The notes: generated by a model from the sequence alone, not told the origin. A stretch of 64,000 nucleotides of DNA from Paenibacillus mucilaginosus 3016 (GCF_000250655.1 NC_016935.1:1940001-2004000); one strand, 5' to 3'; numbered from the stretch's first letter, positions 1 through 10,021 are shown. Numbers and translations: made by a program.

Positions 1-1109
1 ATGCGAACCAAAAGCAGGGCCGCCAGCAGACGGCACTGGCAAACGCGGTGTATGCCGCGGCCCAGAACATCGACAAGCTGGAGACGATCCTGCCGGTCGT
101 GAAGGGCATTGCCCACAAGCACCGCTCCCTCGGCGTCCGGCCCGAGCATTATGGGATCGTCGGCGAGAACCTGCTTGCAGCGATCGCGGAAGTGCTCGGC
201 GACGCGGCAACGGAGGAGATCCTGGAGGCCTGGAAGGAAGCGTACGGCGTGATCGCGGACGTCTTCATCGGTGTGGAGGCGAACATGTACGCGGCCGCGG
301 AGGCCAGTGAGGGCGGCTGGGCCGGCTTCCGGGCGTTCCGGGTGCAGCGGAAGGTGCGGGAGAGCGAAGTCATCTCCTCCTTCTATCTGGTGCCGGAAGA
401 CGGAAGGAAGCTGGCGGAGTTCGAGCCGGGCCAATATGTCAGCGTACGTCTGGATATCCCGGGCGAGGCGCACACCCATATCCGGCAGTACAGTCTCTCG
501 GATGCGCCCGGCCGTCCCTATTACCGGATCTCCGTGAAGCGGGAAGACGCAGCGGGAGACCGCCCGGCCGGCAAGGTATCCCTCTACCTGCACGAGCAGG
601 TCACGGAGGGCAGTGTGCTGTGGCTGTCGGCCCCGGCAGGGGATTTTGAGCTGAACCGGCATTCGGACGAACCGGTCGTGCTCATCAGCGGCGGGGTCGG
701 CCTGACCCCGATGGTCAGCATGCTGCACACCCTGGCGGAGAAGCAGCCTCACCGGCAGGTCACGTTCATTCATGCGGCGCAGAACGGGGATGTTCATGCC
801 CTGCGGGAAGAAGTGGAAGGGCTGGCGGCAGGGCATGAGCAGATCTCCGTGCACTGGTGCTACGAGAAGCCCACGGAGCGGGACCGGGCCGGGAACCGGT
901 TCCATCAGGAAGGCTATATCGACCTGGCGTGGCTGCGCAGTGTGGTGCCCGGCGCCGGTGCGGATTTCTACTTCTGCGGCCCGGTGCCCTTCATGAGCGC
1001 GGTGAACGGTATACTCGAAGCATGGGGTGTGCCCGCTTCGCGGATTCACTACGAATTCTTCGGCCCGGCGGGCTCCTTGAAGGGAGCGGCGGCGCCGGTG
1101 CATCCGTAA
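1..1109 (+). CDS. hmp: Flavohemoglobin (nitric oxide dioxygenase), 5' end cut by window edge
   Basis: The frame is open from base 3, so the first ~40 residues are missing. What remains is the end of the globin domain, including the proximal-histidine segment (AHKHRSLG) and the GRQ..LA helix, then a FAD-binding domain with RQYSLS and a NAD-binding domain with GGVGLTPM and a YFCGP motif. This is the full Hmp order: globin, FAD, NAD. Hmp oxidises NO to nitrate using O2 and NADH in the cytoplasm. Its place beside pfl, hcp and nitrate/nitrite reductase genes fits protection against NO made during nitrate respiration. The promoter lies outside the window, so regulation cannot be judged. Confidence 0.95.
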   Translation, partial: ANQKQGRQQTALANAVYAAAQNIDKLETILPVVKGIAHKHRSLGVRPEHYGIVGENLLAAIAEVLGDAATEEILEAWKEAYGVIADVFIGVEANMYAAAEASEGGWAGFRAFRVQRKVRESEVISSFYLVPEDGRKLAEFEPGQYVSVRLDIPGEAHTHIRQYSLSDAPGRPYYRISVKREDAAGDRPAGKVSLYLHEQVTEGSVLWLSAPAGDFELNRHSDEPVVLISGGVGLTPMVSMLHTLAEKQPHRQVTFIHAAQNGDVHALREEVEGLAAGHEQISVHWCYEKPTERDRAGNRFHQEGYIDLAWLRSVVPGAGADFYFCGPVPFMSAVNGILEAWGVPASRIHYEFFGPAGSLKGAAAPVHP

Positions 1110-1232
1110 AGCGGTGACTTTGCGGCTGGCTGTGCGGGGATGAGATTGCCCGTCTTGCCGGGCGGGCAGCCCAGGGAAGGGACCGAAGGGGCTCAGGCAT
1201 GAAGCTGCGGAAGCATCGGCTGTGAGCAGAGG

Positions 1233-1757
1233 CTAATCCTTCGGCCCGCCTGCCGCCTCCGCGGCCTGGGCCCTAAGCAGCCGGTTGACCGTCTCGCGGC
1301 GCAGGCCGATGAACTGGCCGATCTCGTCCTGCGTGAGCACATCGGTCAGCTTGCCGGGGCCCAGGTACCGTTCGAACCAGGTCTGCAGCTTCTGCAGCTT
1401 GGCCGCCGGGGCCGTCTCCGTCAGCTGGTCGATCCGCTGCTGCATCATCCGCAGCTTGTCCTGCAGCAGCTTCGCCGTGGACCGGTATTTGGCCGGGTCG
1501 CTCTCGAGCCCGCCGTACCAGTCCGCAGCGGGCAGCACTTCGATCTCGCAGGTGACCAGCGCAACGGCCGTCCCGTAGTAGGGGTTCGGCGAGATCAGGG
1601 AGTGATGCGGGATGATCTCCCCCGGGACTATGATGTTCACGAGGAGCGCATGCCCGTCCTCATGAACGCGGATGATCTTCAAGAGGCCGCTCTTCAGATG
1701 ATAGAGCGGCCCTTGTTCCCCCTGCCGGAATAATGTTTCGCCTTTGTGCAGTATCAT
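1233..1757 (-). CDS. Crp/Fnr-family transcription regulator (short)
   Basis: A cyclic-nucleotide-binding-like jelly roll (GETLFRQGE, then LYHLKSG) is followed by a long dimer helix and a C-terminal winged helix (LTQDEIGQFIGLRRETVNRLLR region). The open frame continues to 1817, but a TATAAT -10 element overlaps that upstream ATG. The ATG at 1757 has AGGGGG eight bases before it, so I choose 1757 (174 residues). The protein is shorter than the usual ~220 residues of the family and lacks the first helix. No iron-sulfur cysteine cluster is present, so it is not Fnr itself. It is convergent with hmp. Ligand and targets are unknown. Confidence 0.8.
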   Translation of the reverse strand: MILHKGETLFRQGEQGPLYHLKSGLLKIIRVHEDGHALLVNIIVPGEIIPHHSLISPNPYYGTAVALVTCEIEVLPAADWYGGLESDPAKYRSTAKLLQDKLRMMQQRIDQLTETAPAAKLQKLQTWFERYLGPGKLTDVLTQDEIGQFIGLRRETVNRLLRAQAAEAAGGPKD

Positions 1758-1815
1758 GCCGCATGCCCCCTGTGAATCAGCGGAAGCCTTCCATGGCTTT
1801 CGCTTTTTTGTGTCC

Positions 1816-1821
1816 ATTATA
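1816..1821 (-). promoter_or_regulatory. -10 element (TATAAT) for the Crp/Fnr-like gene
   Basis: Perfect TATAAT on the minus strand, placed so that transcription would begin about 7 bases further on, after the upstream ATG at 1817 and before the preferred start at 1757. No good -35 is visible. Confidence 0.45.
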
Positions 1822-1852
1822 CATCCGGAGCGCGTACGAGGACAGAGGCCCC

Positions 1853-1895
1853 CGCCGGTACAGCCCCTTCCGGGAATGGAGGGGCTGTACCGGCG
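1853..1895. repeat. Long perfect hairpin (16-18 bp stem)
   Basis: CGCCGGTACAGCCCCT at 1853-1868 pairs exactly with 1880-1895, extended by a wobble and one further pair. The hairpin lies just past the stop codon of the DUF3231 gene on the minus strand. No T-run follows it on either strand, so it may stabilise a 3' end or act as a protein site rather than a simple terminator. Confidence 0.6.
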
Positions 1896-1916
1896 AGGTG
1901 ACGGAAGAAGCCGGGT

Positions 1917-2918
1917 CTATGCTTGAATCAGCGCATCGCGTTCGATAGCGCCCGGCATTTTCTCCAGCCACTCCTTGCGGATCATGAGCTCGGCCCCGTC
2001 ATCCGCATACGTGCCGACCTCGGCGGCGAGCCGGATATACACCGTCGCGAGGTCTCTTCGCATGCTGCCGGCGACGGCCGCCCCGTAATTGCTGAGTCCG
2101 AGAGCGGAGAGCGATAGGGTGTGGTGGAGCATCAGCTTATCGGAGAACGGGGACTCCACCGAGTCGGTCACCTCGGCTTCCCAGGTCTCGGGGGCCGGCA
2201 GATGGTCGTCACGCAGCAGGGAACTGAACACTTCAATATGCTTCGTGGCGATCCGCATTCCCCGCACAATGTGGGGGATGACATCCTTGGACCGCACACA
2301 TTGGGCGAAGGCCTGCATCAGGGTCTGCCCGATCCGGTTCGTCAGGATATTGAGGTGCAGATGGGTGATCTCGGCGGCATTAAGCGTTCTCCGGTCGCCG
2401 AGCAGCCCGTTCAGCCATCCTTCCTTTTGGACAAACTCGGCCGTACGCGGATAGGTGATATGGGGAACGCGCGGCAGCAGTCCTTTTTCCAGCAGGAGGG
2501 TGGTGGCCTTATTGTAGAGCTCCGCGGCCGTCTTCAGATTATGGTTGAAGAAAGCGCGGATATCCTCCCGGGTGGAGCTTGCCAGGGCCAGCCCGTAAGC
2601 CGTCATGCCGCCAGTGCCCATCTGCCGCAGATACAGCAGTGTGAAGGTATCAGAGAACAGTCTCGGCGCATCCGGATTCACATCTTCGCCGGTGAAGGCA
2701 CGGGGGATCGGGAAGTCCTCATTGCGAAAAAGCTTGTCCTTGAACGCCATATGCTCATTGGTCAGCGAGAGGGCATATTCGAGAATCGGGCGGACTTCCT
2801 CGTCTTCCACCTTCCTCAGAAAATAATGGAGCACGCAGTTCGCCATGCTGTCTCCGAGGTACCCTGTCCACAAGGGGGCGATTTCGCCCGAAGTCAGCTT
2901 GATCGGATGCTTCTGCAT
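1917..2918 (-). CDS. DUF3231-family protein
   Basis: Cytoplasmic-looking protein of 333 residues that resembles the Bacillus/Paenibacillus DUF3231 family. It has two similar all-helical halves of ~165 residues, each with histidine- and glutamate-bearing helices (first half TNEHMAFKDKLF; second half TKHIEVFSSLL). I place the start at 2918 because AAAGGGG lies seven bases upstream. The open frame runs further 5', but that extension is not protein-like. The helical bundles recall ferritin-like metal carriers, which is inference only. Family function is not known to me. It is divergent from pflB across ~360 bp that carry the pfl Fnr site. Confidence 0.75.
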   Translation of the reverse strand: MQKHPIKLTSGEIAPLWTGYLGDSMANCVLHYFLRKVEDEEVRPILEYALSLTNEHMAFKDKLFRNEDFPIPRAFTGEDVNPDAPRLFSDTFTLLYLRQMGTGGMTAYGLALASSTREDIRAFFNHNLKTAAELYNKATTLLLEKGLLPRVPHITYPRTAEFVQKEGWLNGLLGDRRTLNAAEITHLHLNILTNRIGQTLMQAFAQCVRSKDVIPHIVRGMRIATKHIEVFSSLLRDDHLPAPETWEAEVTDSVESPFSDKLMLHHTLSLSALGLSNYGAAVAGSMRRDLATVYIRLAAEVGTYADDGAELMIRKEWLEKMPGAIERDALIQA

Positions 2919-3181
2919 GGATAATCCCCTTTCCTTGCCTTGGTAATGAAAGTATTCCATGACAAGCACCTGGCTATCCGTCGGAAGATGCGGTCGGGAC
3001 AGGGCCGGCGGGGTTGTGATAGGAAGAGCACCGGCAGTGAATTTGGGAGGGGAAGTACGGCAGGGAGCTTCGAATTTCATCAGGTATAACGTCCAAAGGT
3101 AAGGCGGAACCCCCCTGTGGAGCATGGAAGGGAGGGCACAAGAAAGACACGTGAGGGATGCCACATTCCGAACACAACCCG

Positions 3182-3197
3182 AGTGATCTGGTTCACA
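3182..3197 (+). promoter_or_regulatory. Fnr-type site upstream of pflBA
   Basis: AGTGA-TCTGGT-TCACA, one mismatch from TGTGA-N6-TCACA. A plausible -10 (TAGGAT, 3220-3225) puts the start near 3232, so the site is centred at about -42, the class II activator position. Confidence 0.75.
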
Positions 3198-3278
3198 TCC
3201 GGCCCCCTGCCTTCCGTGATAGGATGAATCCATGCAGAAGAGAATCAAGCAGCACACAAATCATGGAGGTGCTCCAAG

Positions 3279-5543
3279 ATGGCAATGAAAGAAGCGGAAG
3301 TAAGTCAAGGCAGGGCGGCAGGATGGAGAGAGTTCCGGGGCGGGGCATGGCAGCAGGAGATTAACGTGAAGGACTTCATCGACCTCAACCTGACACCGTA
3401 CCATGGGGACCACAGCTTTCTTGCGGGTCCGACGGATGCGACGAATGCACTGTGGGCGAAGGTCCGCGAGCTGATGGTGCAGGAGCGGGCGAACGGCGGT
3501 GTGCTCGATGTGGATGTGAACACCGTGTCCACCATCACCTCTCACGCACCCGGGTATATCGATCAGGCGAAGGAGCAGATCGTCGGGCTCCAGACCGATG
3601 CGCCGCTGAAGCGCTCCGTGCAGCCGTTCGGCGGGATCCGGATGGTTCAGGACGCATGTGAAGCCTACGGCTACAAGCTGCCGGAAGAGATCGTGCGCCT
3701 GTTCACGGACATCCGCAAGACGCACAACCAGGGTGTGTTCGATGCATATACGACGGCGATGAAGACGGCCCGGAAGGCGGGCATCATCACGGGGCTGCCG
3801 GATGCTTACGGCCGCGGCCGGATCATCGGCGACTACCGGCGGGTGGCGCTGTACGGCGTAGACCGGCTGATCGAGGACAAAAAGAACGAGCTGCAGCGGC
3901 TCGAGGCCGGCGCAATGATCGAAGAAGTCATCCGCGACCGCGAGGAGCTCTCCGAGCAGATTCTGTCCCTGCGGCAGCTCAAGGCGATGGCGGCCTCTTA
4001 CGGCTATGACATCTCCGCGCCGGCGTCGAGCGCGAAGGAAGCGGTCCAGTGGCTGTACTTCGCTTATCTGGCGGCGATCAAGGAGCAGAACGGAGCGGCG
4101 ATGAGCCTCGGCCGGGTGTCCTCTTTCCTGGACATCTACATCGAACGGGACCTGCGCAGCGGCGAGCTGACGGAAGAGGCGGCGCAGGAGCTCATGGACC
4201 ATTTTGTCATGAAGCTGCGTCTGGTCAAATTCCTTCGTACGCCGGATTATAACGAGCTGTTCAGCGGCGACCCTACATGGGTGACCGAATCCGTGGGCGG
4301 CATGGGCGAAAATGGGCAGACCAAGGTGACGCGCAGCTCCTTCCGGATTCTGCACACCCTGTACAATCTCGGCCCGGCTCCGGAGCCGAACCTGACGGTG
4401 CTCTGGTCCACCGAGCTGCCTCAAGGCTTCAAGTCCTACTGCGCGAAGGTGTCGATCGAGACGAGCTCCATCCAGTATGAGAACGACGACCTGATGCGTC
4501 CGCATTTCGGCGACGATTACGGCATCGCCTGCTGCGTATCCGCCATGCGGATCGGCAAGCAGATGCAGTTCTTCGGAGCCCGGGCGAACCTGGCGAAGGC
4601 GCTGCTCTACGCGATCAACGGCGGCGTGGACGAGAAGCTTGGCATTCAGGTGGCTCCGGCTGCCGCGCCGGTCACTTCCGAGGTGCTGGGCTATGAAGAA
4701 GTGCGCGCACGCTTCGATGCGACCATGGATTGGCTGGCTGAGCTCTACATGAACACGCTGAATGTAATCCACTACATGCATGACAAATACAGCTACGAGC
4801 GCCTGGAGATGGCCCTGCATGACCGCGAAATTCTGCGGACGATGGCCTGCGGCATCGCCGGACTCTCCGTTGTGGCCGACAGCCTGAGCGCCATCAAGCA
4901 TGCCAAGGTCAAGCCGATCCGCAACGAATGGGGCACAGCCGTCGATTTCGAGATCGAAGGCGAGTACCCGCAGTACGGCAACAACGACGAGCGCGTGGAC
5001 GCCATTGCCGTCGAGCTGGCGGAGACGTTCATGAACAAGCTGCGCAAGCACCGGACATACCGGAATGCGCTGCCGACGATGTCCGTGCTGACGATCACCT
5101 CGAATGTGGTGTACGGCAAGAAGACCGGCACGACGCCGGACGGCCGCAAGGCCGGCGAACCGTTCGCACCGGGGGCGAACCCGATGCACGGCCGCGACCG
5201 CAAAGGAGCTCTGGCTTCCCTGGCGTCCGTAGCCAAGATTCCGTATGACAGCTGCCTGGACGGCATCTCGAATACTTTCTCCATCATCCCTAAGGGGCTG
5301 GGCAAGGAAGAGGAGGCGCGGGTGAGCAACATGGTGTCCCTGCTGGACGGCTATGCCGCCACGCGCGGTCATCACCTGAACGTCAACGTCTTCGACCGGG
5401 AGCAGCTGCTCGATGCCATGGAGCATCCGGAGAATTACCCGCAGCTGACGATCCGCGTCTCGGGCTATGCGGTCAACTTCATCAAGCTGACGCGCGAGCA
5501 GCAGCTCGATGTCATCAACCGGACGTTCCACGGCAGGGTGTAA
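3279..5543 (+). CDS. pflB: Formate C-acetyltransferase (pyruvate formate-lyase)
   Basis: Glycyl-radical enzyme of 754 residues that splits pyruvate with CoA into acetyl-CoA and formate under anoxia. The catalytic pair Cys418-Cys419 ([12 protein letters not shown]) is present at the same numbering as in E. coli. The radical glycine is Gly729 in RVSGYAVNF near the C-terminus. GGAGGT sits eight bases before the ATG. The activase gene follows 72 bp downstream on the same strand, so the two form an operon. A class II Fnr site is upstream. The enzyme feeds AdhE, also in this window. Confidence 0.98.
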   Translation: MAMKEAEVSQGRAAGWREFRGGAWQQEINVKDFIDLNLTPYHGDHSFLAGPTDATNALWAKVRELMVQERANGGVLDVDVNTVSTITSHAPGYIDQAKEQIVGLQTDAPLKRSVQPFGGIRMVQDACEAYGYKLPEEIVRLFTDIRKTHNQGVFDAYTTAMKTARKAGIITGLPDAYGRGRIIGDYRRVALYGVDRLIEDKKNELQRLEAGAMIEEVIRDREELSEQILSLRQLKAMAASYGYDISAPASSAKEAVQWLYFAYLAAIKEQNGAAMSLGRVSSFLDIYIERDLRSGELTEEAAQELMDHFVMKLRLVKFLRTPDYNELFSGDPTWVTESVGGMGENGQTKVTRSSFRILHTLYNLGPAPEPNLTVLWSTELPQGFKSYCAKVSIETSSIQYENDDLMRPHFGDDYGIACCVSAMRIGKQMQFFGARANLAKALLYAINGGVDEKLGIQVAPAAAPVTSEVLGYEEVRARFDATMDWLAELYMNTLNVIHYMHDKYSYERLEMALHDREILRTMACGIAGLSVVADSLSAIKHAKVKPIRNEWGTAVDFEIEGEYPQYGNNDERVDAIAVELAETFMNKLRKHRTYRNALPTMSVLTITSNVVYGKKTGTTPDGRKAGEPFAPGANPMHGRDRKGALASLASVAKIPYDSCLDGISNTFSIIPKGLGKEEEARVSNMVSLLDGYAATRGHHLNVNVFDREQLLDAMEHPENYPQLTIRVSGYAVNFIKLTREQQLDVINRTFHGRV

Positions 5544-5615
5544 GCCCGGAGCCTTCAGTGGAACAGGCCGGAATATTCAAGCCACTCATTTGAGGAAAAA
5601 AGGAGCGCATCCCGC

Positions 5616-6371
5616 ATGAAAGGTAGAATTCACTCCATCGACACCTTCGGAACGGTTGACGGTCCGGGCATCCGCTTCGTGCTCTTCATGCAGGGATGCG
5701 CACTGCAGTGCGGCTTCTGCCACAACCCGGACACGTGGGACCCGAACCGCGGCCGCAGCGTCACGGTTGACGAAGTGCTGGCCGAGATCGAACCGTATCT
5801 CGAGTATTACCGCCGCTCGGGCGGAGGCATTACCGTGACCGGAGGCGAGCCGACCCTGCAGGCTCCCTTCGTTGCGGAGCTGTTCAAGGAATGCAAGCGC
5901 CGCTGGGGGCTGCATACCACGCTCGATTCGTCCGGCTACTGCCAGCCGGACCATGTGGAAGAGCTGATGAGCGTCACCGACCTTGTCCTGCTCGACCTCA
6001 AGCAGATGGATGACGCGAAGCACCGGGCGCTGACGTCGCAGAGCAACGAGCGGATTCTCCGCTTCGCCGCCTGGCTGTCGGAGCGGGAGCAGCCGGTCTG
6101 GATCCGGCACGTGCTCGTGCCCGGCATCACGGACGACTATGCGGATCTGACCGCACTCGGACGCTTCATCGGCGGGCTCAGCCGCGTCGAGAAGGTGGAG
6201 ATCCTCCCTTATCACCGGATGGGCGTGTACAAGTGGCAGCAGCTCGGCCGCGACTATCCGCTCGAAGGGGTGCCGACCCCGGACGACCGGGAGGTGCAGC
6301 GGGCATACCGGCTGCTGGAAGAAGGCCGGGCGCAGAGAGCCCGGGAGAGCGGCCAGGCGGTTTCGCTGTAG
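5616..6371 (+). CDS. pflA: Pyruvate formate-lyase activating enzyme (radical SAM)
   Basis: Radical-SAM protein of 251 residues. The CxxxCxxC cluster motif is Cys28, Cys32, Cys35 (CALQCGFC), followed by the TGGEP motif of SAM binding. It abstracts a hydrogen from the PflB glycine to make the catalytic radical. Length and motifs match canonical PflA. It is co-transcribed with pflB and is followed by a hairpin-plus-T-run terminator. Confidence 0.97.
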   Translation: MKGRIHSIDTFGTVDGPGIRFVLFMQGCALQCGFCHNPDTWDPNRGRSVTVDEVLAEIEPYLEYYRRSGGGITVTGGEPTLQAPFVAELFKECKRRWGLHTTLDSSGYCQPDHVEELMSVTDLVLLDLKQMDDAKHRALTSQSNERILRFAAWLSEREQPVWIRHVLVPGITDDYADLTALGRFIGGLSRVEKVEILPYHRMGVYKWQQLGRDYPLEGVPTPDDREVQRAYRLLEEGRAQRARESGQAVSL

Positions 6372-6395
6372 CGCAGGCATGAGAGGAGTTGAGGA

Positions 6396-6428
6396 GGCGC
6401 GTACCCCAGGCGGTACGGCCTTCTTTTT
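6396..6428 (+). terminator. Rho-independent terminator of pflBA
   Basis: Stem CGTACC/GGTACG (6400-6405 with 6412-6417), followed by GCC and a T-rich run (6421-6428). Confidence 0.7.
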
Positions 6429-6684
6429 TGCTGTGCGTAAAAGGACGGGAGTAAGTATAGGGCTCGCTGGCAGTGTGCAGATGTGCAGCCGCTTACCGGC
6501 CGCTGGGTCAGTCGGCACGTGCGAAGGATGATCGGAGGAGGAAGGGGTGAGCCGGGGGGAAAGCGTGCCACGCCTTTGCTGACCTGTCTGCAGCCTGATT
6601 GAGTCCCAGCTCTTACGCCTTGTGCCGCGTCTCCCTGTTACCTGCTGCCACATCTGAAGAAAATGGCTCCGGCCGGCCTTTCTT

Positions 6685-7375
6685 GCCGGATCTCTGCCGC
6701 GGCAGAAGAACGGCTGAATAAAGGCAGACAGGCGGGGCCGAATTTTGCCGGCAGGTGATCAGCCGCGACAGAGGAACGGCTGGATAAAGGCAGACAGGCG
6801 CAGCGGACTTGTTGCCGGCAGGTGATCCGCCGCGGCAGAGGAACGGCTGGATAAAGGCAGACGGGCGTAGCGGATTTTTTGCCGGCAGGTGATCTGCCGC
6901 AGCAGAAGAACGGCTGGGTAAAGGGAGACAGGCGGGGGCGATTTTTGCCGGCTGGTGATCCGCCGGGGCAGGGGAACGGCTGGAATAAAGGCAGACGGGC
7001 GTAGCGGATTTTTTGCCAGCAAGTGAAGCCGCAGCAGAAGAACGGCTGGATAAAGGCAGACAGGCGCAGCGGATTTTTTGCCGGCAGGTGATCTGCCGCA
7101 GCAGAAGAACGGCTGGATAAAGGCAGACAGACGCAGCCGAATTTTTGCCGGCAAGTGATCAGCCGTGGCAGAAGAACGGCTGGGTAAAGGCAGACAGGCG
7201 CAGCGGATTTTTTGCCGGCAGGTGATCAGCCGCAGCAGAAGAACGGCTGGATAAAGGCAGACGGGCGCAACCGAATTTTGCCGGCAGGTGTTCAGTCGCA
7301 ACAGAAGAACGGCTGGATAAAGGCAGACAGGCGCAGCGGATTTTTTGCCGCAAGTGATCTGCCGCACAGCTTCCG
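6685..7375. repeat. Tandem array of ~66-67 bp units (about 10-11 copies)
   Basis: Units begin with GCCGGCAGGTGATC or a close variant at 6685, 6747, 6814, 6881, 6947, 7015, 7080, 7147, 7214, 7280 and 7347. Each carries AACGGCTGGATAAAGGCAG and ends in a GCGGATTTTTT-like tract. Unit length drifts between 62 and 68, so it does not keep a reading frame and is not coding. With the flanks it fills the gap between pflA and the next genes (6372-7563); nothing else is seen there. Confidence 0.9.
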
Positions 7376-7563
7376 ATGGCTTCCAGCCTGTAAAATGGAA
7401 CCATAAGTTGGTGGTTCCGATGCAATTGTGCAGCGCATTCCATTGCACGTTCTTTTTACACCTTCTGCTGCATCTTCTATTGCACTTCGACTTCAAGGAA
7501 TCCTTCCAACCTTACTACGTGAAAATAATCACAAAGACAAAGAGAAATCAGGAGGAGAAACCC

Positions 7564-7926
7564 ATGGTTCGCCTGTCGCTTGCTGCTCTGCTGCTCCGTT
7601 TTTTGTTCGGGGGTGGCGCCGTCGTTCTGGCCTCCGTGCTCTCCAAGAAGCTTGGAGGCAGCGTCGGAGGGATTTTCGCGGCTTTTCCCGCCGTGTACCT
7701 GGCTGCCCTGGTGGCGATCCGTCTGGATCACACGGGCAATGAGCTCGTAGCCCGCTCGATCTCCCTGTCCCAGGGGGCGCTGATCGGGATGGGCATCAAC
7801 ATTCTGTGCGCTGCCGCCGTTGGATACCTGTGCGCCAAACGGGGATGGAAGAGGGGACTGTCGCTGTCGATCGGCGGCTGGTTCGCCGTCTCGCTCGGCG
7901 TGTCGTATCTGCTCTTCAGTATCTAA
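7564..7926 (+). CDS. DUF3147-family small membrane protein (first of pair)
   Basis: Small protein of 120 residues with four predicted membrane helices. The hallmark is LRFLFGGGAVVLAS near the N-terminus followed by GGIFAAFPAVY. This resembles the DUF3147 family of integral membrane proteins. GGAGGAG lies just before the ATG. The next gene begins 17 bp downstream and encodes a relative, so the two probably form a heteromeric membrane unit, a pairing also seen in other small transporter families. Substrate and function are unknown. Confidence 0.8.
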   Translation: MVRLSLAALLLRFLFGGGAVVLASVLSKKLGGSVGGIFAAFPAVYLAALVAIRLDHTGNELVARSISLSQGALIGMGINILCAAAVGYLCAKRGWKRGLSLSIGGWFAVSLGVSYLLFSI

Positions 7927-7942
7927 AAGAAAGGTTGGCCTG

Positions 7943-8311
7943 ATGACCATGCATACGAATTGGAAGGATCTGCTGCTTCGTTTTTTGCTCGGCGGGAGTG
8001 CGGTGGTCTTGAGTTACGCGGCTTCGGTCCTGCTGCCGTGGAAGGCGCTCGGGGGGATCTTCGCCACCTTCCCTGCGGTAATGATCGTCGCGGTGCTCAT
8101 GGTGGGCTGGGCGCAGGGGTCGGCACGGGCGTCCGAGATTGCCCGGGGCTCCGTGTACGGGATGGCGGGATGCGCCGTCTGCGTCGTTGCCGTGCTGTAT
8201 TTTATGAAAACGACGGGGCTTTGGTGGCTCAGTCTCGGGCTCGGCCTTGTGTGCTGGTACCTGAGCGCTTTTCTCATCTACAAGGTCCGCCGCTCGATCA
8301 AAAGCTCATAA
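7943..8311 (+). CDS. DUF3147-family small membrane protein (second of pair)
   Basis: Protein of 122 residues with four predicted helices. It shares LRFLLGGSAVVLS and GGIFATFPAVM with its upstream neighbour, so the two look like a tandem duplication. The start at 7943 has GAAAGG eight bases upstream; an ATG six bases later is an alternative. The frame is open further 5' but overlaps the preceding gene there. The C-terminus ends in a basic tail (KVRRSIKSS), probably cytoplasmic. Function unknown. Confidence 0.8.
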   Translation: MTMHTNWKDLLLRFLLGGSAVVLSYAASVLLPWKALGGIFATFPAVMIVAVLMVGWAQGSARASEIARGSVYGMAGCAVCVVAVLYFMKTTGLWWLSLGLGLVCWYLSAFLIYKVRRSIKSS

Positions 8312-8391
8312 AGGACCGCCGCTCCTCGGCGTACCGGTCATTGATATAAACTGGGCGGCTAAGTCCGTATACCAATTAGGAGGGATTTAAC

Positions 8392-8892
8392 ATGACAGCA
8401 TACTTGGGACCCGCATGGAGACGTTTGACGGAAGAGCACCGGAGCCTGGGCGACATGGTGTATACGCTGGAAGCGAAGGTTCGGGCGGCAGGGATGGACA
8501 GGGGAGGCCGGCGCTCCTTTCCCGAGTGGGTGCTGGACGATCTGCACCGGAGTGCTGCGGCCCTGCGCGCCGAGCTGGACCTTCACTCCCTGTGGGAAAC
8601 GAAGGACCTGTTCCCCTGGCTGATGGAGCTGTTCCCCACACCGGAGGGGCATATCATCGTCACCTCCCTTTGGATGCTGGAGAAAGAGCACGAGCTGGCC
8701 GATGAGTTTTTCGACTCCTTTTTCCGGGAGGTGGGGGACCTGAAGGCCGGACGAAGGGGAGCTGCGCTGACCCGCGTGCTGGAGGACCTGATGCAGGCGG
8801 TCCGGCTGGTCCGCGAGCACCTCGAGGCCGAGGAGGATCTGCTGCTTCCGCTGATGCAGGAGAGCCTGCAGCTTGCCGGTGAGCAGGGATAA
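8392..8892 (+). CDS. Hemerythrin-like (HHE) protein
   Basis: Four-helix-bundle protein of 166 residues with the pattern of iron-binding residues typical of hemerythrin-like domains: EEH near residue 17, DLHSLWETKDLF near 63, EKEHELADEF near 100, and REHLEAEEDLLLP near 143. It is clearly paralogous to the protein at 23985. Such proteins bind a di-iron centre and can sense or bind O2 or NO, or help repair iron centres; which applies here is not visible. AGGAGGG precedes the ATG. It stands alone between the DUF3147 pair and a long repeat region. Confidence 0.8.
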   Translation: MTAYLGPAWRRLTEEHRSLGDMVYTLEAKVRAAGMDRGGRRSFPEWVLDDLHRSAAALRAELDLHSLWETKDLFPWLMELFPTPEGHIIVTSLWMLEKEHELADEFFDSFFREVGDLKAGRRGAALTRVLEDLMQAVRLVREHLEAEEDLLLPLMQESLQLAGEQG

Positions 8893-8996
8893 TGGAGGCG
8901 GCAGTACGGAGCCCGCATGATGCTGGGCAGGGGAGGAGTGGCAGGTGGAGAGGAACAGTGTGTTCTTGATGTGCTGCTCGTAATGGCGCCATTGAA

Positions 8997-9237
8997 ATAG
9001 CGGAACTACGATTCGCTAATGTTAACCTGCCCTGGGCAGATAGGTGATAGCGGAACTACGATTCGCTATTTGCCTCTTTTAACAGGCGAATGTGGAGATA
9101 GCGGAACTCAGATTCGCTATTGCTGTGTTCGAGGGCATGGGATGGCGGTTTGGAGACAAATAAGGCATCTGAGTTCCTCTATTCCTCGGGAAATGATGGG
9201 AAATACTCGAATAAGACATCTGAGTTCCGTTATCGCG
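8997..9237. repeat. Repeat array A: ATAGCGGAACT units, three direct and two inverted
   Basis: Direct units of the type ATAGCG-GAACTnnGATT-CGCTA(T) start at 8997, 9047 and 9098, and two inverted units (ATAAGnCATCTGAGTTCC...) lie at 9160-9182 and 9210-9232. Each unit is itself a small inverted repeat (ATAGCG/CGCTAT). The same family forms array B at 22604-22995. Confidence 0.85.
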
Positions 9238-9255
9238 GGCGCCACGGCAGCCGGT

Positions 9256-9870
9256 CGGGGCTGAGCCCGCAGGCCGTGCCGCTCGGCCACTCCGCCGTGG
9301 CCGAGCTCATCGACGTGGCACCGCTGATGAGCCGCCGCGGGTCTGGGCGGCCGCCACCGCTGCCGCTCACCGCCGTGTGCGTTCCGCCGTAGGCTGAGCC
9401 AGTCGCCGTGGTACCGTTGCTGGCCCGCTGTCGTTGCCAATCCGCCAACGTGTGCGATCCACTGCGATGGGGACCGCCGCGGTCCGAGTGGCTGCCGTGT
9501 CAGCTCGGCCACGGTGGCTCCCGCCATGGCTGAGCCAGTCACCGTGCACCGTTGCTGGCCCGCTGTCGTTGCCAATCCGCCAATGTGTGCGATCCACTGC
9601 GATGCGGACCGCCGCGGGTCCGAGTGGCTGCCGTGCCGCTCGGCCACGGTGGCTCTTGCCATGGCTGAGCCAGTCACCGTGCACCGTTGCTGGCCCGCTG
9701 TCGTTGCCAATCCGCCAACGTGTGCGATGCACTGCGATGCGGGACGGCCGCGGGTCCGAGTGGCTGCCGTGTCAGCTCTTCCACTGTGGCTCTTGCCATG
9801 GCTGAGCCAGTCACCGTGCACGGTTGCCGATCCGCTGCCGTGCGGCCCGTCGCGCGGCTGAGCCGCCACG
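9256..9870. repeat. Tandem array of ~136 bp GC-rich units
   Basis: Units begin with GCTGAGCC at 9260, 9393, 9529, 9664 and 9801 (spacings 133, 136, 135, 137). The central copies are nearly identical and include TTGCTGGCCCGCTGTCGTTG; the outer ones are degenerate. Open frames on both strands are repeats of the same words and have no ribosome binding sites, so I regard the array as non-coding. Confidence 0.85.
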
Positions 9871-10021
9871 TGCCCGAACCGCTGTCGTGGTTGAGTCACC
9901 GCCGTCGCGAGATTGAGCCGCCGCTAGGCTGTGTTCCCACGGTGTCCGTTCTTTACCGTGGATCATACCACCACCGTGCCGCTCCCGCCGCGTCGCGCCT
10001 ACCGATCCTGCCCGCCGCAGC

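Noticed and set aside
3261..5531. 756-residue open frame on the minus strand
   Set aside because: Shadow of pflB, which has complete catalytic motifs on the other strand.
6759..7496. 245-residue Pro/Ser/Leu-rich open frame in the 66-67 bp array
   Set aside because: Repeat unit length drifts by non-multiples of three; the frame is a by-product of the repeats and has no start signal.
9117..9899. 260-residue open frame across arrays A and the 136 bp repeats
   Set aside because: Crosses the border of two unrelated repeat types and has no ribosome site.
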